A stretch of DNA of 64,000 nucleotides from contig OZ241182.1 of assembly GCA_965199595.1 (NCBI GenBank), forward strand, positions 248,001-312,000. Reading direction: 5' to 3'. The notes under the pieces were generated by a model. That model saw only the letters and a program-made list of their open reading frames with translations, was not told where the DNA came from and ran no database searches. A program made the translations under genes and the position numbers. Below are positions 41,683 to 50,326 of the stretch, in pieces. Numbering within the stretch: the first letter of the stretch is position 1; each line of letters starts with the position of its first letter. This DNA comes from JBBROS01 sp965199595. GTDB taxonomy: Bacteria > Pseudomonadota > Alphaproteobacteria > Acetobacterales > Acetobacteraceae.

Positions 41683-42594
41683 ATGCAGACGATGAAGCGA
41701 TCCCTCGCGACACTGGCCGGCCTAGCCCTTGGCGGCGTGATGCTGGCAGCTCCCGCCCTGGCGCAGACCCCGCACAACTGGCAGATCGGTTTCCAGACCG
41801 CCCACAGCCCAACCCAGGCCGGCATTGAAGGCCTGCACGCCCTCGTGCTGTGGCTGATGGCCTTCGTCACCATCTTCGTGGCGGCCCTGCTGGCCTTCGT
41901 GATGTGGCGCTACCGGGCCAGCAAGCACCCGGTCGCCAGCCGCGTCAGCCATCACACGGCGCTCGAGGTCGCCTGGACCGTCATCCCGGTCTTCGTGCTG
42001 ATCGTCATCGCCATCCCGTCCTTTCGCCTGATCTACTTCGAGGACCGCACCGACGCCGCCGACCTGACCATCAAGGTCACGGGCCACCAGTGGTACTGGC
42101 AGTTCACCTACCCCGACCAGGGCGGCATCGACTTCTCCAGCTACGTGATCCCCGAGGACCAGCTGAAGCCCGGCCAGCTCCGCAACTTCGAGGTCGACAA
42201 CCGTGTCGTCGTCCCGGCCGGCAAGAACGTCCGCATCCTGACCACCAGCGCCGACGTCATCCACAGCTTCTTCATCCCGTCCCTGGGCGTGCAGCGCTAT
42301 GCCATCCCGGGCCGTACCATCGAGACCTGGGTGAAGGTCGATCAGCCCGGCATCTACTACGGCCAGTGCAACCAGATCTGCGGCACCAACCACAGCCTGA
42401 TGCCGATCTCGGTGCAGGCGATGAACGACAAGGATTTCGCGGACTGGGTCGCGATGGCGAAGACCAAGTTCGCGGCGGACGCCACGGCCCCGGCCAGCAG
42501 CGCGCCGCCCAACTCGCCAGCCCCCAACTCACTCGCCAATGCCCCGCCGGCCGGGCCACAGCGCCTGGCGGCAATTGCGGAATCATCGCGCTAA
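41683..42594 (+). CDS. coxB: Cytochrome c oxidase subunit II
   Basis: CuA-bearing subunit that accepts electrons from cytochrome c, about 303 residues. Signal peptide MKRSLATLAGLALGGVMLAAPALA (from the second ATG, 41692), two membrane helices (about 45-70 and 90-110), then the cupredoxin domain. The CuA ligands are intact: His in DVIHSFFIP and the loop GQCNQICGTNHSLMP (C-x3-C-x3-H-x2-M). WYWQFTYP is the conserved aromatic electron-entry stretch. There is no C-terminal cytochrome c domain, so this is an aa3-type subunit. First gene of coxB-coxA-ctaB-orf51-ctaG-coxC-surf1. Confidence 0.96.
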   Translation: MQTMKRSLATLAGLALGGVMLAAPALAQTPHNWQIGFQTAHSPTQAGIEGLHALVLWLMAFVTIFVAALLAFVMWRYRASKHPVASRVSHHTALEVAWTVIPVFVLIVIAIPSFRLIYFEDRTDAADLTIKVTGHQWYWQFTYPDQGGIDFSSYVIPEDQLKPGQLRNFEVDNRVVVPAGKNVRILTTSADVIHSFFIPSLGVQRYAIPGRTIETWVKVDQPGIYYGQCNQICGTNHSLMPISVQAMNDKDFADWVAMAKTKFAADATAPASSAPPNSPAPNSLANAPPAGPQRLAAIAESSR

Positions 42595-42629
42595 CCCAGA
42601 TCGGTCAGGCGCGCAGAAGGGTACAGGAT

Positions 42630-44231
42630 ATGTCGGCAACCACCCACGACCACGGACACGATGACCACGGACACGGCCACACGCCCGGGTTCGTGAACCG
42701 CTGGCTGTTCAGCACGAACCACAAGGACATCGGGACACTCTACCTGATCTTCGCCGTGCTGGCCGGCCTCGTGGGCGTCGCCCTCAGCGTTCACATGCGG
42801 CTGGAGCTGGCGCACCCGGGCCTCGCCTACTTCAAGTCCGGCCAGGAATGGAACGCCACCGTCACCGCGCACGGCCTGATCATGATCTTCTTCATGGTGA
42901 TGCCGGCGATGATCGGCGGCTTCGGCAACTGGTTCGTGCCCATCATGATCGGCGCGCCGGACATGGCCTTCCCGCGCCTCAACAACATCAGCTTCTGGCT
43001 GCTGATCCCGGCCTTCGTGCTCATCATGATGGGCCTGAACTCCGGGGACGGCGCCGGCTCCGGCTGGACACTCTATCCGCCCCTGTCGAACTCCACCTAC
43101 ATGGGTGGCCCGGCGATGGACTACACGCTGTTCGCCCTCCACCTTGCCGGCGCCAGCTCGCTGCTGGGCGCCATCAACTTCATCACCACCATCTTCAACA
43201 TGCGTGCCCCGGGCATGACGCTGCACAAGATGCCGCTGTTCGTCTGGTCCATGCTGGTCACCGCCTTCCTGCTGCTGCTCTCCGTGCCCGTGCTGGCCGG
43301 CGCCATCACCATGCTCATCACCGACCGCAACTTCGGCACGTCGTTCTTCGACCCACAGGGCGGCGGCGACCCCGTGCTGTTCCAGCACCTGTTCTGGTTC
43401 TTCGGTCACCCCGAGGTCTACATCATGATCCTGCCGGGCTTCGGCATGGTCAGCCACATCATCTCGACCTTCTCCAAGAAGCCGATCTTCGGCTACCTGG
43501 GCATGGCCTACGCGATGGTCGCCATCGGCGTAGTGGGCTTCGTGGTCTGGGCCCACCACATGTTCGTCTCGGGCATCAGCGTCGACACCCGCGCCTACTT
43601 CATGGCCGCGACCATGATCATCGCGGTGCCGACCGGCATCAAGATCTTCTCCTGGATCGCCACAATGTGGGGCGGCTCCATCGAGCTGAAGACGCCGATG
43701 CTGTTCTCCATCGGCTTCATCTTCCTGTTCACCCTGGGCGGCGTCACCGGCATCGTCCTGTCGAACGCCAGCATCGACCAGATCCTGCACAACACCTATT
43801 ACGTGGTCGCCCACTTCCACTACGTGCTGAGCCTAGGCGCCGTGTTCTCGATCTTCGCCGGCTTCTACTACTGGATCGGCAAGATGTCGGGCCACCAGTA
43901 TCCGGAGTTCTGGGGCAAGGTGCACTTCTGGGTCACCTTCATCGGCGTGAACCTCACCTTCTTCCCCATGCACTTCCTCGGTCTGGCCGGCATGCCGCGC
44001 CGCTACCCGGATTACCCCGACGCTTTTGCCGGGTGGAACTACGTCGCCTCCATCGGCGCCTACATCAGCGCCTTCTCGGTCCTGATCTTCCTCTACGTCG
44101 TGTTCCGCACCTTCACCTCGAAGGTCACCGTGGCCGACAACTACTGGGGCGAGGGTGCGACGACGCTGGAGTGGACCATCACCTCACCCCCGCCGTTCCA
44201 CACCTTCGAGGAGCTGCCGCGGGTCCGCTGA
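42630..44231 (+). CDS. ctaD: Cytochrome c oxidase subunit I
   Basis: Catalytic heme a/a3-CuB subunit, 533 residues with twelve helices. N-terminus is His-rich (HDHGHDDHGHGH). Key residues are present: RWLFSTNHKDIGTLYLIF start, heme-a His in AHGLIMIFFMVMP, CuB His and cross-linked Tyr in FWFFGHPEVYIMILPGFG, WAHHMFVSGI, and heme His in YYVVAHFHYVLSLGA. The proton-channel residues (GGFGNWFVPIMIGAPDMAFPRLNN) are of A-family type. ATG at 42630. The stop is directly followed by ctaB ATG. Confidence 0.97.
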   Translation: MSATTHDHGHDDHGHGHTPGFVNRWLFSTNHKDIGTLYLIFAVLAGLVGVALSVHMRLELAHPGLAYFKSGQEWNATVTAHGLIMIFFMVMPAMIGGFGNWFVPIMIGAPDMAFPRLNNISFWLLIPAFVLIMMGLNSGDGAGSGWTLYPPLSNSTYMGGPAMDYTLFALHLAGASSLLGAINFITTIFNMRAPGMTLHKMPLFVWSMLVTAFLLLLSVPVLAGAITMLITDRNFGTSFFDPQGGGDPVLFQHLFWFFGHPEVYIMILPGFGMVSHIISTFSKKPIFGYLGMAYAMVAIGVVGFVVWAHHMFVSGISVDTRAYFMAATMIIAVPTGIKIFSWIATMWGGSIELKTPMLFSIGFIFLFTLGGVTGIVLSNASIDQILHNTYYVVAHFHYVLSLGAVFSIFAGFYYWIGKMSGHQYPEFWGKVHFWVTFIGVNLTFFPMHFLGLAGMPRRYPDYPDAFAGWNYVASIGAYISAFSVLIFLYVVFRTFTSKVTVADNYWGEGATTLEWTITSPPPFHTFEELPRVR

Positions 44232-45191
44232 ATGGCAGTCATCCATCCCATCGTAGAACAAGGCCGACCCATCGCACCGCTGGCACCCTTCGACGCGATG
44301 CCGGCGGACGTGCGGGACTGGTTCGCACTTCTGAAGCCCCGGGTGATCTCACTCGTGGTCTTCACGGGTGCGGTGGGCATCATCGTGGCGCCCGGCCACC
44401 TGAACTGGGTGCTGGTTGTGGCGACGGTTCTCTGCATCGCGCTGGGGGCAGGGGCCTCCGGCGCCATCAACATGTGGTATGACCGGGACATCGACGCGGT
44501 GATGCGCCGCACCATGAACCGGCCGATCCCCGGCGGCCGCGTCGCACCCGGTGCCGCGCTCGGCTTCGGCGTGTTCCTCGCCATCGCCTCCGTGCTGCTG
44601 ATGTATCTCGCGACCAATCTTGCAGCCGCTTCCGTGCTGCTGGTCTCGATCCTGTTCTACGTCTTCATCTATACGATGTGGCTGAAGCGCCGCACGCCGC
44701 AGAACATCGTCATCGGCGGTGCCGCCGGCGCCTTCCCCCCCATGATCGGCTGGGCCGCCGTCACCGGCAGCATCGACGTGCTGCCCGTGCTGATGTTCGC
44801 CATCGTGTTCTTCTGGACGCCCCCGCACTTCTGGGCCCTGTCCCTCTACGCCCATGCCGACTACGCCCGCGCCGGCGTGCCCATGCTGCCCGTCGTCGCC
44901 GGGCCCCGCACCACCCGCGTCCACGTGGTCGCCTACACCGTCATCCTGCTGCTGGTCTCGGTCGCGCCCTGGCTGCTCGGCTACACCGGCCCGGTCTATG
45001 GCATCACCGCCACCCTGCTCGGCCTCGGCTTCCTCATCAGCGCCATCCGTCTTTATCTCGACAAGCAGGACAGCACCGGCCGCAGCCTCACCAACGACAG
45101 GCCGGCCCGGCAGACCTTCCGCTACTCGCTGGCCTACCTGTTCATCCTGTTCCTGGCCTTCGCCGTCGACAGCCTGGTCGGCTTCGCATGA
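44232..45191 (+). CDS. ctaB: Protoheme IX farnesyltransferase (heme O synthase)
   Basis: UbiA-type prenyltransferase of 319 residues that attaches farnesyl to heme b, giving heme O, the precursor of heme A. Nine helices; substrate motif NMWYDRDIDAVMRRTMNRPIP (first Asp-rich motif) and a second at YLDKQDSTGR; HFWALSLYAHADYARAGVPM is also characteristic. It starts on the base after the ctaD stop, and its stop overlaps orf51 as ATGA. Provides heme for the adjacent subunit I. A separate heme A synthase (CtaA) is not in the window. Confidence 0.96.
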   Translation: MAVIHPIVEQGRPIAPLAPFDAMPADVRDWFALLKPRVISLVVFTGAVGIIVAPGHLNWVLVVATVLCIALGAGASGAINMWYDRDIDAVMRRTMNRPIPGGRVAPGAALGFGVFLAIASVLLMYLATNLAAASVLLVSILFYVFIYTMWLKRRTPQNIVIGGAAGAFPPMIGWAAVTGSIDVLPVLMFAIVFFWTPPHFWALSLYAHADYARAGVPMLPVVAGPRTTRVHVVAYTVILLLVSVAPWLLGYTGPVYGITATLLGLGFLISAIRLYLDKQDSTGRSLTNDRPARQTFRYSLAYLFILFLAFAVDSLVGFA

Positions 45192-45343
45192 GCGACCAGT
45201 TCCCCCCGCCCATGTCCCCCGAGGCTGCAGCCGAGCTGCGCCGCCGCCAGAGGGGCCGCAACTTCGCGCTGCTCATCGTGCTCATCGCCGTGGCCGCGCT
45301 GTTCTACGCCATCGCGGTCGTGAAGTTTAAGGTGCACGGATGA
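45188..45343 (+). CDS. CoxF-like small membrane protein of the oxidase operon
   Basis: Fifty-one residues: a polar Pro/Arg-rich N-terminus (MSDQFPPPMSPEAAAELRRR) and one membrane helix (FALLIVLIAVAALFYAIAVV) ending KFKVHG. Small single-helix proteins occupy exactly this place between ctaB and ctaG in many alphaproteobacterial oxidase operons. Both ends overlap the neighbours as ATGA. Probable assembly or structural accessory factor; the role is inferred from context. Confidence 0.85.
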   Translation: MSDQFPPPMSPEAAAELRRRQRGRNFALLIVLIAVAALFYAIAVVKFKVHG

Positions 45344-45969
45344 AGCGACCCGGCAACACCATCATCGCTGGCGGCCTGGCCCTCTGCATCACCGGCATGA
45401 CCGGCCTCTCCTTCGCCGCCGTGCCGCTCTACCGCATGTTCTGCCAGGCCACCGGCTACGGCGGCACTCCGCAGATCGGCGCCGCGGTCGCCCCCGGCAC
45501 CAACGGCCAGACCATCGAGGTGCGCTTCGATGCCAATACCAGCCCCACCCTGCCGTGGCGCTTCACCGCGGATGAGCGGCTGGTCAGCGTGCCCCTGGGC
45601 GAGGACCGCCTGGCCAGCTACACCGGCATCAACGAGACCAGCCGCGCCATCACCGGCGTCGCCACCTACAACGTCTCGCCCGAAAAGGCCGCCCGCTACT
45701 TCCACAAGACCGCGTGCTTCTGCTTCAACGAGCAGACGCTCACCCCCGGCCAGCGCATGTCCTTCCCCCTCAGCTTCTGGGTGGACCCCGCCATCCGCAC
45801 CGACCCCGACACGCGGGACGTCCACAGCATCACGCTGTCCTACACCTTCTTCCGCTCGCTGGATGACGCGGCCCGCAACGGCGGGCTCGAGCACGCCGGC
45901 CCCCATGTCGGCCCGGCCGCCGATGCCAGCGCGGTTTCAGGCTTGAACCCCAGCCGGTTTTCGCGATGA
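45340..45969 (+). CDS. ctaG: Cytochrome c oxidase assembly protein CtaG (Cox11)
   Basis: Membrane-anchored periplasmic copper chaperone delivering Cu to the CuB site, 209 residues. One N-terminal helix (TIIAGGLALCITGMTGLSFAAVPLY) is followed by YRMFCQATGYGGT, then the beta domain with TACFCFNEQTL, the Cu-binding CxC motif of Cox11. The end carries FWVDPAI and ITLSYTFF. A C-terminal tail beyond the domain is variable. It starts with ATG at 45340 inside the orf51 stop. Confidence 0.96.
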   Translation: MKRPGNTIIAGGLALCITGMTGLSFAAVPLYRMFCQATGYGGTPQIGAAVAPGTNGQTIEVRFDANTSPTLPWRFTADERLVSVPLGEDRLASYTGINETSRAITGVATYNVSPEKAARYFHKTACFCFNEQTLTPGQRMSFPLSFWVDPAIRTDPDTRDVHSITLSYTFFRSLDDAARNGGLEHAGPHVGPAADASAVSGLNPSRFSR

Positions 45970-45994
45970 TGACCCGGCTTCCGGATAGGATCAG

Positions 45995-46852
45995 ATGACC
46001 ACCGATTCACACGCCACGCTTGGGCCCTCGCTCGACAGCTCCGGCCTCAAGCAGCCCTACCACCTCGTCGACCCCAGCCCCTGGCCCCTTGCCGCCGCCA
46101 TGAGCGCCGGCATCATGCTGTTCGGCATCGTGCACTGGGCCCACGGCTCCTCGCGCGTCCCGTTCTTCCTCGGCCTGGCGCTCGTCACCGTCATCGCCTT
46201 CCTGTGGTGGCGCGACATCCTGAAGGAAAGCGGCACCGCCGGGCTGCACACCCCGGTGGTGCGCCTCGGCCTGCGCTACGGCATGACGCTGTTCATCGCC
46301 AGCGAGGTCATGTTCTTCGTCGGCTTCTTCTGGGCCAACTTCCACTTCGCCCTGTTTCCGCAGCATGTCCTCGGCACGGATAACCCGATGTGGCCGCCCG
46401 CGGGCATCCACACCTTCGACCCCTTCGCCCTGCCGCTGATGAACACGCTGATCCTGCTGCTCTCCGGCACCACGATCACCTGGGCGCACCACGCGCTGAT
46501 TCACGACAACCGCAGGCACCTGATCATGGGGCTTGGCCTCACCATCCTGCTCGGCATGACGTTCTCGGCCTTCCAGGCCCTGGAATACTCCGAGGCGCCG
46601 TTCAAGTTTGCCGGCGGCGGCGTCTATCCGTCCGTGTTCTTCCTCGCCACCGGCTTCCACGGCTTCCACGTCATCGTCGGCACCATCTTCCTGATCGTCT
46701 GCTGGCTCCGTGCCCGTGGCGGCGCCTTCACCCCGCAGCGGCATTTCGGGTTGGAAGCCGCGGCCTGGTACTGGCACTTCGTGGACGTGGTCTGGCTGTT
46801 CCTGTTCGTCGCCGTCTATCTCTGGGGCGCTGGCTCGGCGGTCGGAGAATAA
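45995..46852 (+). CDS. coxC: Cytochrome c oxidase subunit III
   Basis: Seven-helix core subunit, 285 residues. PYHLVDPSPWPLAAAMSAG at the N-terminus, LRYGMTLFIASEVMFFVGFFWANFH (with the conserved Glu), FLATGFHGFHVIVGTIFL and WYWHFVDVVWLFLFVAVYLWG at the C-terminus are highly conserved. ATG follows AGGATCAG. The TAA stop overlaps the first codon of the SURF1 frame (ATAA). Confidence 0.97.
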   Translation: MTTDSHATLGPSLDSSGLKQPYHLVDPSPWPLAAAMSAGIMLFGIVHWAHGSSRVPFFLGLALVTVIAFLWWRDILKESGTAGLHTPVVRLGLRYGMTLFIASEVMFFVGFFWANFHFALFPQHVLGTDNPMWPPAGIHTFDPFALPLMNTLILLLSGTTITWAHHALIHDNRRHLIMGLGLTILLGMTFSAFQALEYSEAPFKFAGGGVYPSVFFLATGFHGFHVIVGTIFLIVCWLRARGGAFTPQRHFGLEAAAWYWHFVDVVWLFLFVAVYLWGAGSAVGE

Positions 46853-47577
46853 CCACGGGCCTCCGGGGCCGGCTGTTCTGGCCGGCGCTCACCACCGCCC
46901 TCATGCTGACGCTCACCCTGAGCCTGGGCGTGTGGCAGGTCGAACGCCTCGCCTGGAAGCGCGGTCTGCTCCAGGAACTCGACCGTGGTGAGCAGGCCCC
47001 GCCCGTTCCATTGGCGACGACGCAGGACGCGTTCCGCCGGGTCGTCCTCGAAGGCACCTTCCTCCCGCTGGTGGCCCGCTACGGCGCCGAGGTCCGCAGC
47101 ACCCGGGCTGGCCCGGCCATGGGCGCCCACGTCCTCACCCCCATGCAGCGCCCCGGCGCCGACCCCGTCCTCATCGATCGCGGCTGGGCGCCCATGGACT
47201 TCGACACCACCCCACCCGCCGGCCCCGTCCGCATCGTCGCCTACGTCCGCCCCCCCGAATACCCCGTCCGCTTCGGCGCCAGCGATGACCCGGCCAGCCG
47301 CCGCTTTTATGCACTCGACCCGGCCGCCATCGGCGCCTCCCTTGGCCTGCCGCGCGTCGCTCCCTTCACCCTGGTGGCGCTGGGCGCACAGGGGGCGTTC
47401 CCGGAACCCGCCACCACCCTGCCGCGCCCACCCAACGACCACCTCTCCTACGCCGCCACCTGGTTCGGCCTCTCCCTCGCCCTCATCGTGGTGTTCATCG
47501 TCTATGTCGCTCAAACCCGGGCCGCCCAAACCCGGGTCGCTCAAACGCGGCGCCAGCGCGGAGCCGCCCCACCTTGA
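46849..47577 (+). CDS. SURF1 family oxidase assembly protein, apparent ATA start
   Basis: Membrane assembly factor for aa3 oxidase heme insertion, about 242 residues. Two terminal helices flank a periplasmic domain: N-terminal ALTTALMLTLTLSLGVWQVERLAWK (with the typical L-G-x-W-Q-x-x-R-x-x-W-K), central VLIDRGWAPMDF and YVRPPE, and C-terminal NDHLSYAATWFGLSLALIVVFIVY. The protein begins where an ATGA overlap with coxC would be expected, but the sequence reads ATAA, so the first codon is ATA. Other in-frame options are CTG (46873) and ATG (46903); the latter would cut into the first helix. The C-terminus has short AAQTR/VAQTR repeats. Start uncertain, family sure. Confidence 0.88.
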   Translation: MTTGLRGRLFWPALTTALMLTLTLSLGVWQVERLAWKRGLLQELDRGEQAPPVPLATTQDAFRRVVLEGTFLPLVARYGAEVRSTRAGPAMGAHVLTPMQRPGADPVLIDRGWAPMDFDTTPPAGPVRIVAYVRPPEYPVRFGASDDPASRRFYALDPAAIGASLGLPRVAPFTLVALGAQGAFPEPATTLPRPPNDHLSYAATWFGLSLALIVVFIVYVAQTRAAQTRVAQTRRQRGAAPP

Positions 47578-49061
47578 ACGCCTACACCCGCCTGACCCAA
47601 CGCTTCGCCCGCGTGGCGACGGTCAACGAAGCCCGGGCCATGCTGAGCTGGGACGCCGCATCCATGATGCCCCCGGGCGGCGGCGCGGCCCGCGGCGACC
47701 AGCTCGCCGTCCTCGCCGGCCTGGCCCACGGCCTGCTCACCGCGCCCGAGACCGCCGATGACCTGGCCGCCGCCGAAGCGCCCGGCACGGAATGGGACCG
47801 CGCCAACCTCGCCCTGATGCGCCACACCCATACCCGCGCCACCGCCCTGCCCGCGAAGCTGGTGGAAGCCAGGGCCCGCGCCAGCGCCGCCTGCGAACGC
47901 ATCTGGCGCGAGGCCCGGCGCACCAACGACTTCCCCCTGGTCCGGCCCTACCTCACCGAAGTCGTCAGCCTGACCCGCGAAGCCGCCGCCGCCCTTGCCC
48001 CCGCCCTCGGCCTCACCCCCTACGACGCCCTGATGGACGGCTACCAGCGCGGCATCGGCGCCGCCGACGTCACCCCCATCTTCGACCGCTACGAAGCCTT
48101 CCTGCGCCAGGCGCTGCCACGCGCCCAGGCCCGGCAGGCCGCCGCCGGCCCCGCCACACCGCTCACCGGCCGCTTTCCCACGGAACGCCAGGAAGCCCTC
48201 TGCCGCACCCTCTCCGCCCGCGCCGGGCTGGACTACGCGCACGCCCGGCTCGACCGCTCCGCCCACCCCTTCTGCGGCGGCACCCCGACCGACATCCGCA
48301 TCACCACCCGCTACGACGAGATCAACGCCGCCTGCGCCCTGCTCGGCGTCCTGCACGAGACCGGCCATGCCCTCTATGAACGCGGCCTCCCCGCCGCCCA
48401 TGCCCGCCAGCCGGTCGGCGAGGCCGCGGGCATGGCGGTGCATGAAAGCCAGTCCCTCATCATCGAGATGCAGGCCTGCCGCTCCGATGCCTTTCTGGCC
48501 TGGCTCGGCCCCCAGCTCCACGCAACCTTCGGCGGCCCGGCCGAGCCCTACGCCGCCGGCAACCTCAGCCGCCTCTGGCGCCGCATCGAGCCGGGCTTCA
48601 TCCGCACCGAAGCCGATGAGATGACCTACCCCGCCCACGTCATCCTCCGCTTCCGCCTGGAACTGGCGCTGATCGGCGGCACCCTGCCCGTGGCCGACCT
48701 GCCGGAGGCCTGGCGCGCCGGCTCCCGGGCCCTGCTCGGCATCGTCCCGCCCGACGATACCAGCGGCTGCCTGCAGGACATCCATTGGTATGACGGCGCC
48801 TTCGGCTATTTCCCCAGCTACACCCTGGGCGCCATGGCCGCGGCCCAGCTGATGGCCGCTGCCCGCCACCAGGTGCCCTCGCTGGACGCCGCCCTGCACC
48901 AGGGTGATCTCGCTCCCCTGGTCACCTGGCTCCGCCAGCACGTCCACGCCGAAGGCAGCCGCCTCGGGTTCAACGCCCTGCTGCAAGCCGCCACCGGCTC
49001 ACCGCTCGACCCCACCTGGTTCGAGGCGCACCTCCAGGCCCGCTATCTGCCCCCCGCGTGA
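47574..49061 (+). CDS. Carboxypeptidase Taq (M32) metallopeptidase
   Basis: Cytosolic zinc carboxypeptidase of 495 residues, the usual family length. The zinc motif HETGH is in GVLHETGHALYERG, with the third ligand Glu in AVHESQSLIIEM. The N-terminal ARVATVNEARAMLSWDAASMMPPGG and late TYPAHVILRFRLELALIGG and DIHWYDGAFGYFPSYTLG are conserved. The start is TTG at 47574, overlapping the SURF1 stop as TTGA, and gives the normal N-terminus. Coupling to the oxidase operon is probably positional rather than functional. Removes C-terminal residues from peptides, likely in peptide turnover. Confidence 0.94.
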   Translation: MNAYTRLTQRFARVATVNEARAMLSWDAASMMPPGGGAARGDQLAVLAGLAHGLLTAPETADDLAAAEAPGTEWDRANLALMRHTHTRATALPAKLVEARARASAACERIWREARRTNDFPLVRPYLTEVVSLTREAAAALAPALGLTPYDALMDGYQRGIGAADVTPIFDRYEAFLRQALPRAQARQAAAGPATPLTGRFPTERQEALCRTLSARAGLDYAHARLDRSAHPFCGGTPTDIRITTRYDEINAACALLGVLHETGHALYERGLPAAHARQPVGEAAGMAVHESQSLIIEMQACRSDAFLAWLGPQLHATFGGPAEPYAAGNLSRLWRRIEPGFIRTEADEMTYPAHVILRFRLELALIGGTLPVADLPEAWRAGSRALLGIVPPDDTSGCLQDIHWYDGAFGYFPSYTLGAMAAAQLMAAARHQVPSLDAALHQGDLAPLVTWLRQHVHAEGSRLGFNALLQAATGSPLDPTWFEAHLQARYLPPA

Positions 49062-49133
49062 GGCCGAACCGCTGGTGCTGCCCCCCTGCTTTGTGTATGC
49101 CGGGCCCGTGAGTTCCCACTCCAGGCCGGGACG

Positions 49134-50288
49134 ATGAGCGCGAACAGCATAGAGCTATCCGTCACCGAACTGACGCTCCGGCTCCGGCAACAGGAGCTGG
49201 TCGCGCACTTCGGCCTGTTCGCCCTCGATGGCGGCCCGATCGAGCACCTGATGCACGAGGCCTGCCGGGTCGCCTCCGAGGGGTTGGGCACGCCGCTGGC
49301 CAAGGTGCTGCGCTTCCGCCCGGCGTCCAACGACCTGCTGGTGGTGGCCGGCGTCGGCTGGCACGCCGGCGTGGTCGGCACCCGCACCCTGGGCAGCGGT
49401 CTGGACAGTCCGGCCGGCTACGCCCTGCACACCGGCCTACCCGTGCTGTCGAACCACCTCTCCGTCGAGGACCGGTTCCGTATGCCGGGCCTGCTGGCGG
49501 AACACGGCGTGCAGAGCGCGATCAACGTCGTGGTCGGCCAGGCCAACCAGTCCCCCTTCGGCGTGCTCGAGGTGGACAGCACCCGGCGGCACGACTTCAT
49601 CCAGCCCGACACCGCCTTCCTGCAAGCCATGGCCAACGTGCTCGCGACCGCCCTGGCCCGCTGCGCGGTGGAGGCCATGAAGGATGCGCTGCTCAACGAC
49701 AAGGACATGCTGATGCAGGAGGTGCACCATCGTGTCAGCAACAGCCTGCAGCTGGTCCGCACCATCCTCGGCCTCCAGGCCCGCGGCGCCTCGAACGACG
49801 TGAGGCAGCAGCTGGAGAGCGCCGCCAGCCGCATCATGAGCATCGCCGCCGTGCATCGCCGGCTCTACCAGGGCAAGTCGGTGCTCGAGGGCGATGCCGC
49901 CGGCTACCTGAACGCGCTGGTCGAGGACATGCGCGGGGCCATCGACGATGCGGCCGGACAGCGCTCCGTGGTGCTGAGGGCCGAGCCGATGACCCTGCCC
50001 GCCGATGACCTGACGCCGCTCGGTCTGGTGGTCTCGGAACTCGTCACCAACGCCCTGAAATACGGCGCCGGTGTCATCTCGGTCCGGGTCCATCCGGTGG
50101 ATTCCGGCATCAGCGTCTGCGTCGAGGATGAGGGCCCGGGGTTCGGCCCCGAGCCTTCCGTGGCGGGCCGCAGCGGGCTGGGCATGCGCCTCGTCACCGT
50201 TCTCGCCAAAGGAAACCCGGCTCACGCCGTCCAGATCGACCGCACCGTCGGACACGGCCGCATCACGGTTATCCTGAAGCTGCGGTAA
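49134..50288 (+). CDS. GAF-domain sensor histidine kinase (HisKA_2 type)
   Basis: Soluble kinase of 384 residues. A GAF domain (about 35-180) has KVLRFRPASNDLLVVAGVGW and GVLEVDSTRRHDF; then the HisKA_2 box MQEVHHRVSNSLQLVRTIL with the phospho-His, and an HATPase domain with VVSELVTNALKYG (N box), VEDEGPGFG and SGLGMRLV. HisKA_2/HWE kinases in alphaproteobacteria often serve the general stress response or light and redox sensing. No response regulator is adjacent, so it is an orphan. ATG at 49134; the preceding region ends CGGGACG. Confidence 0.92.
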   Translation: MSANSIELSVTELTLRLRQQELVAHFGLFALDGGPIEHLMHEACRVASEGLGTPLAKVLRFRPASNDLLVVAGVGWHAGVVGTRTLGSGLDSPAGYALHTGLPVLSNHLSVEDRFRMPGLLAEHGVQSAINVVVGQANQSPFGVLEVDSTRRHDFIQPDTAFLQAMANVLATALARCAVEAMKDALLNDKDMLMQEVHHRVSNSLQLVRTILGLQARGASNDVRQQLESAASRIMSIAAVHRRLYQGKSVLEGDAAGYLNALVEDMRGAIDDAAGQRSVVLRAEPMTLPADDLTPLGLVVSELVTNALKYGAGVISVRVHPVDSGISVCVEDEGPGFGPEPSVAGRSGLGMRLVTVLAKGNPAHAVQIDRTVGHGRITVILKLR

Positions 50289-50313
50289 GCCGGCGGCGCC
50301 TCTGCCGCCGGCT
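50288..50313. terminator. Bidirectional hairpin between convergent genes
   Basis: Inverted repeat AGCCGGCGGC / GCCGCCGGCT, ten pairs, loop GCCTCT, placed between the stops of the sensor kinase and of the convergent ABC binding-protein gene. No T-run follows on either strand. Confidence 0.7.
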
Positions 50314-50326
50314 CACCTGGTTGAGC

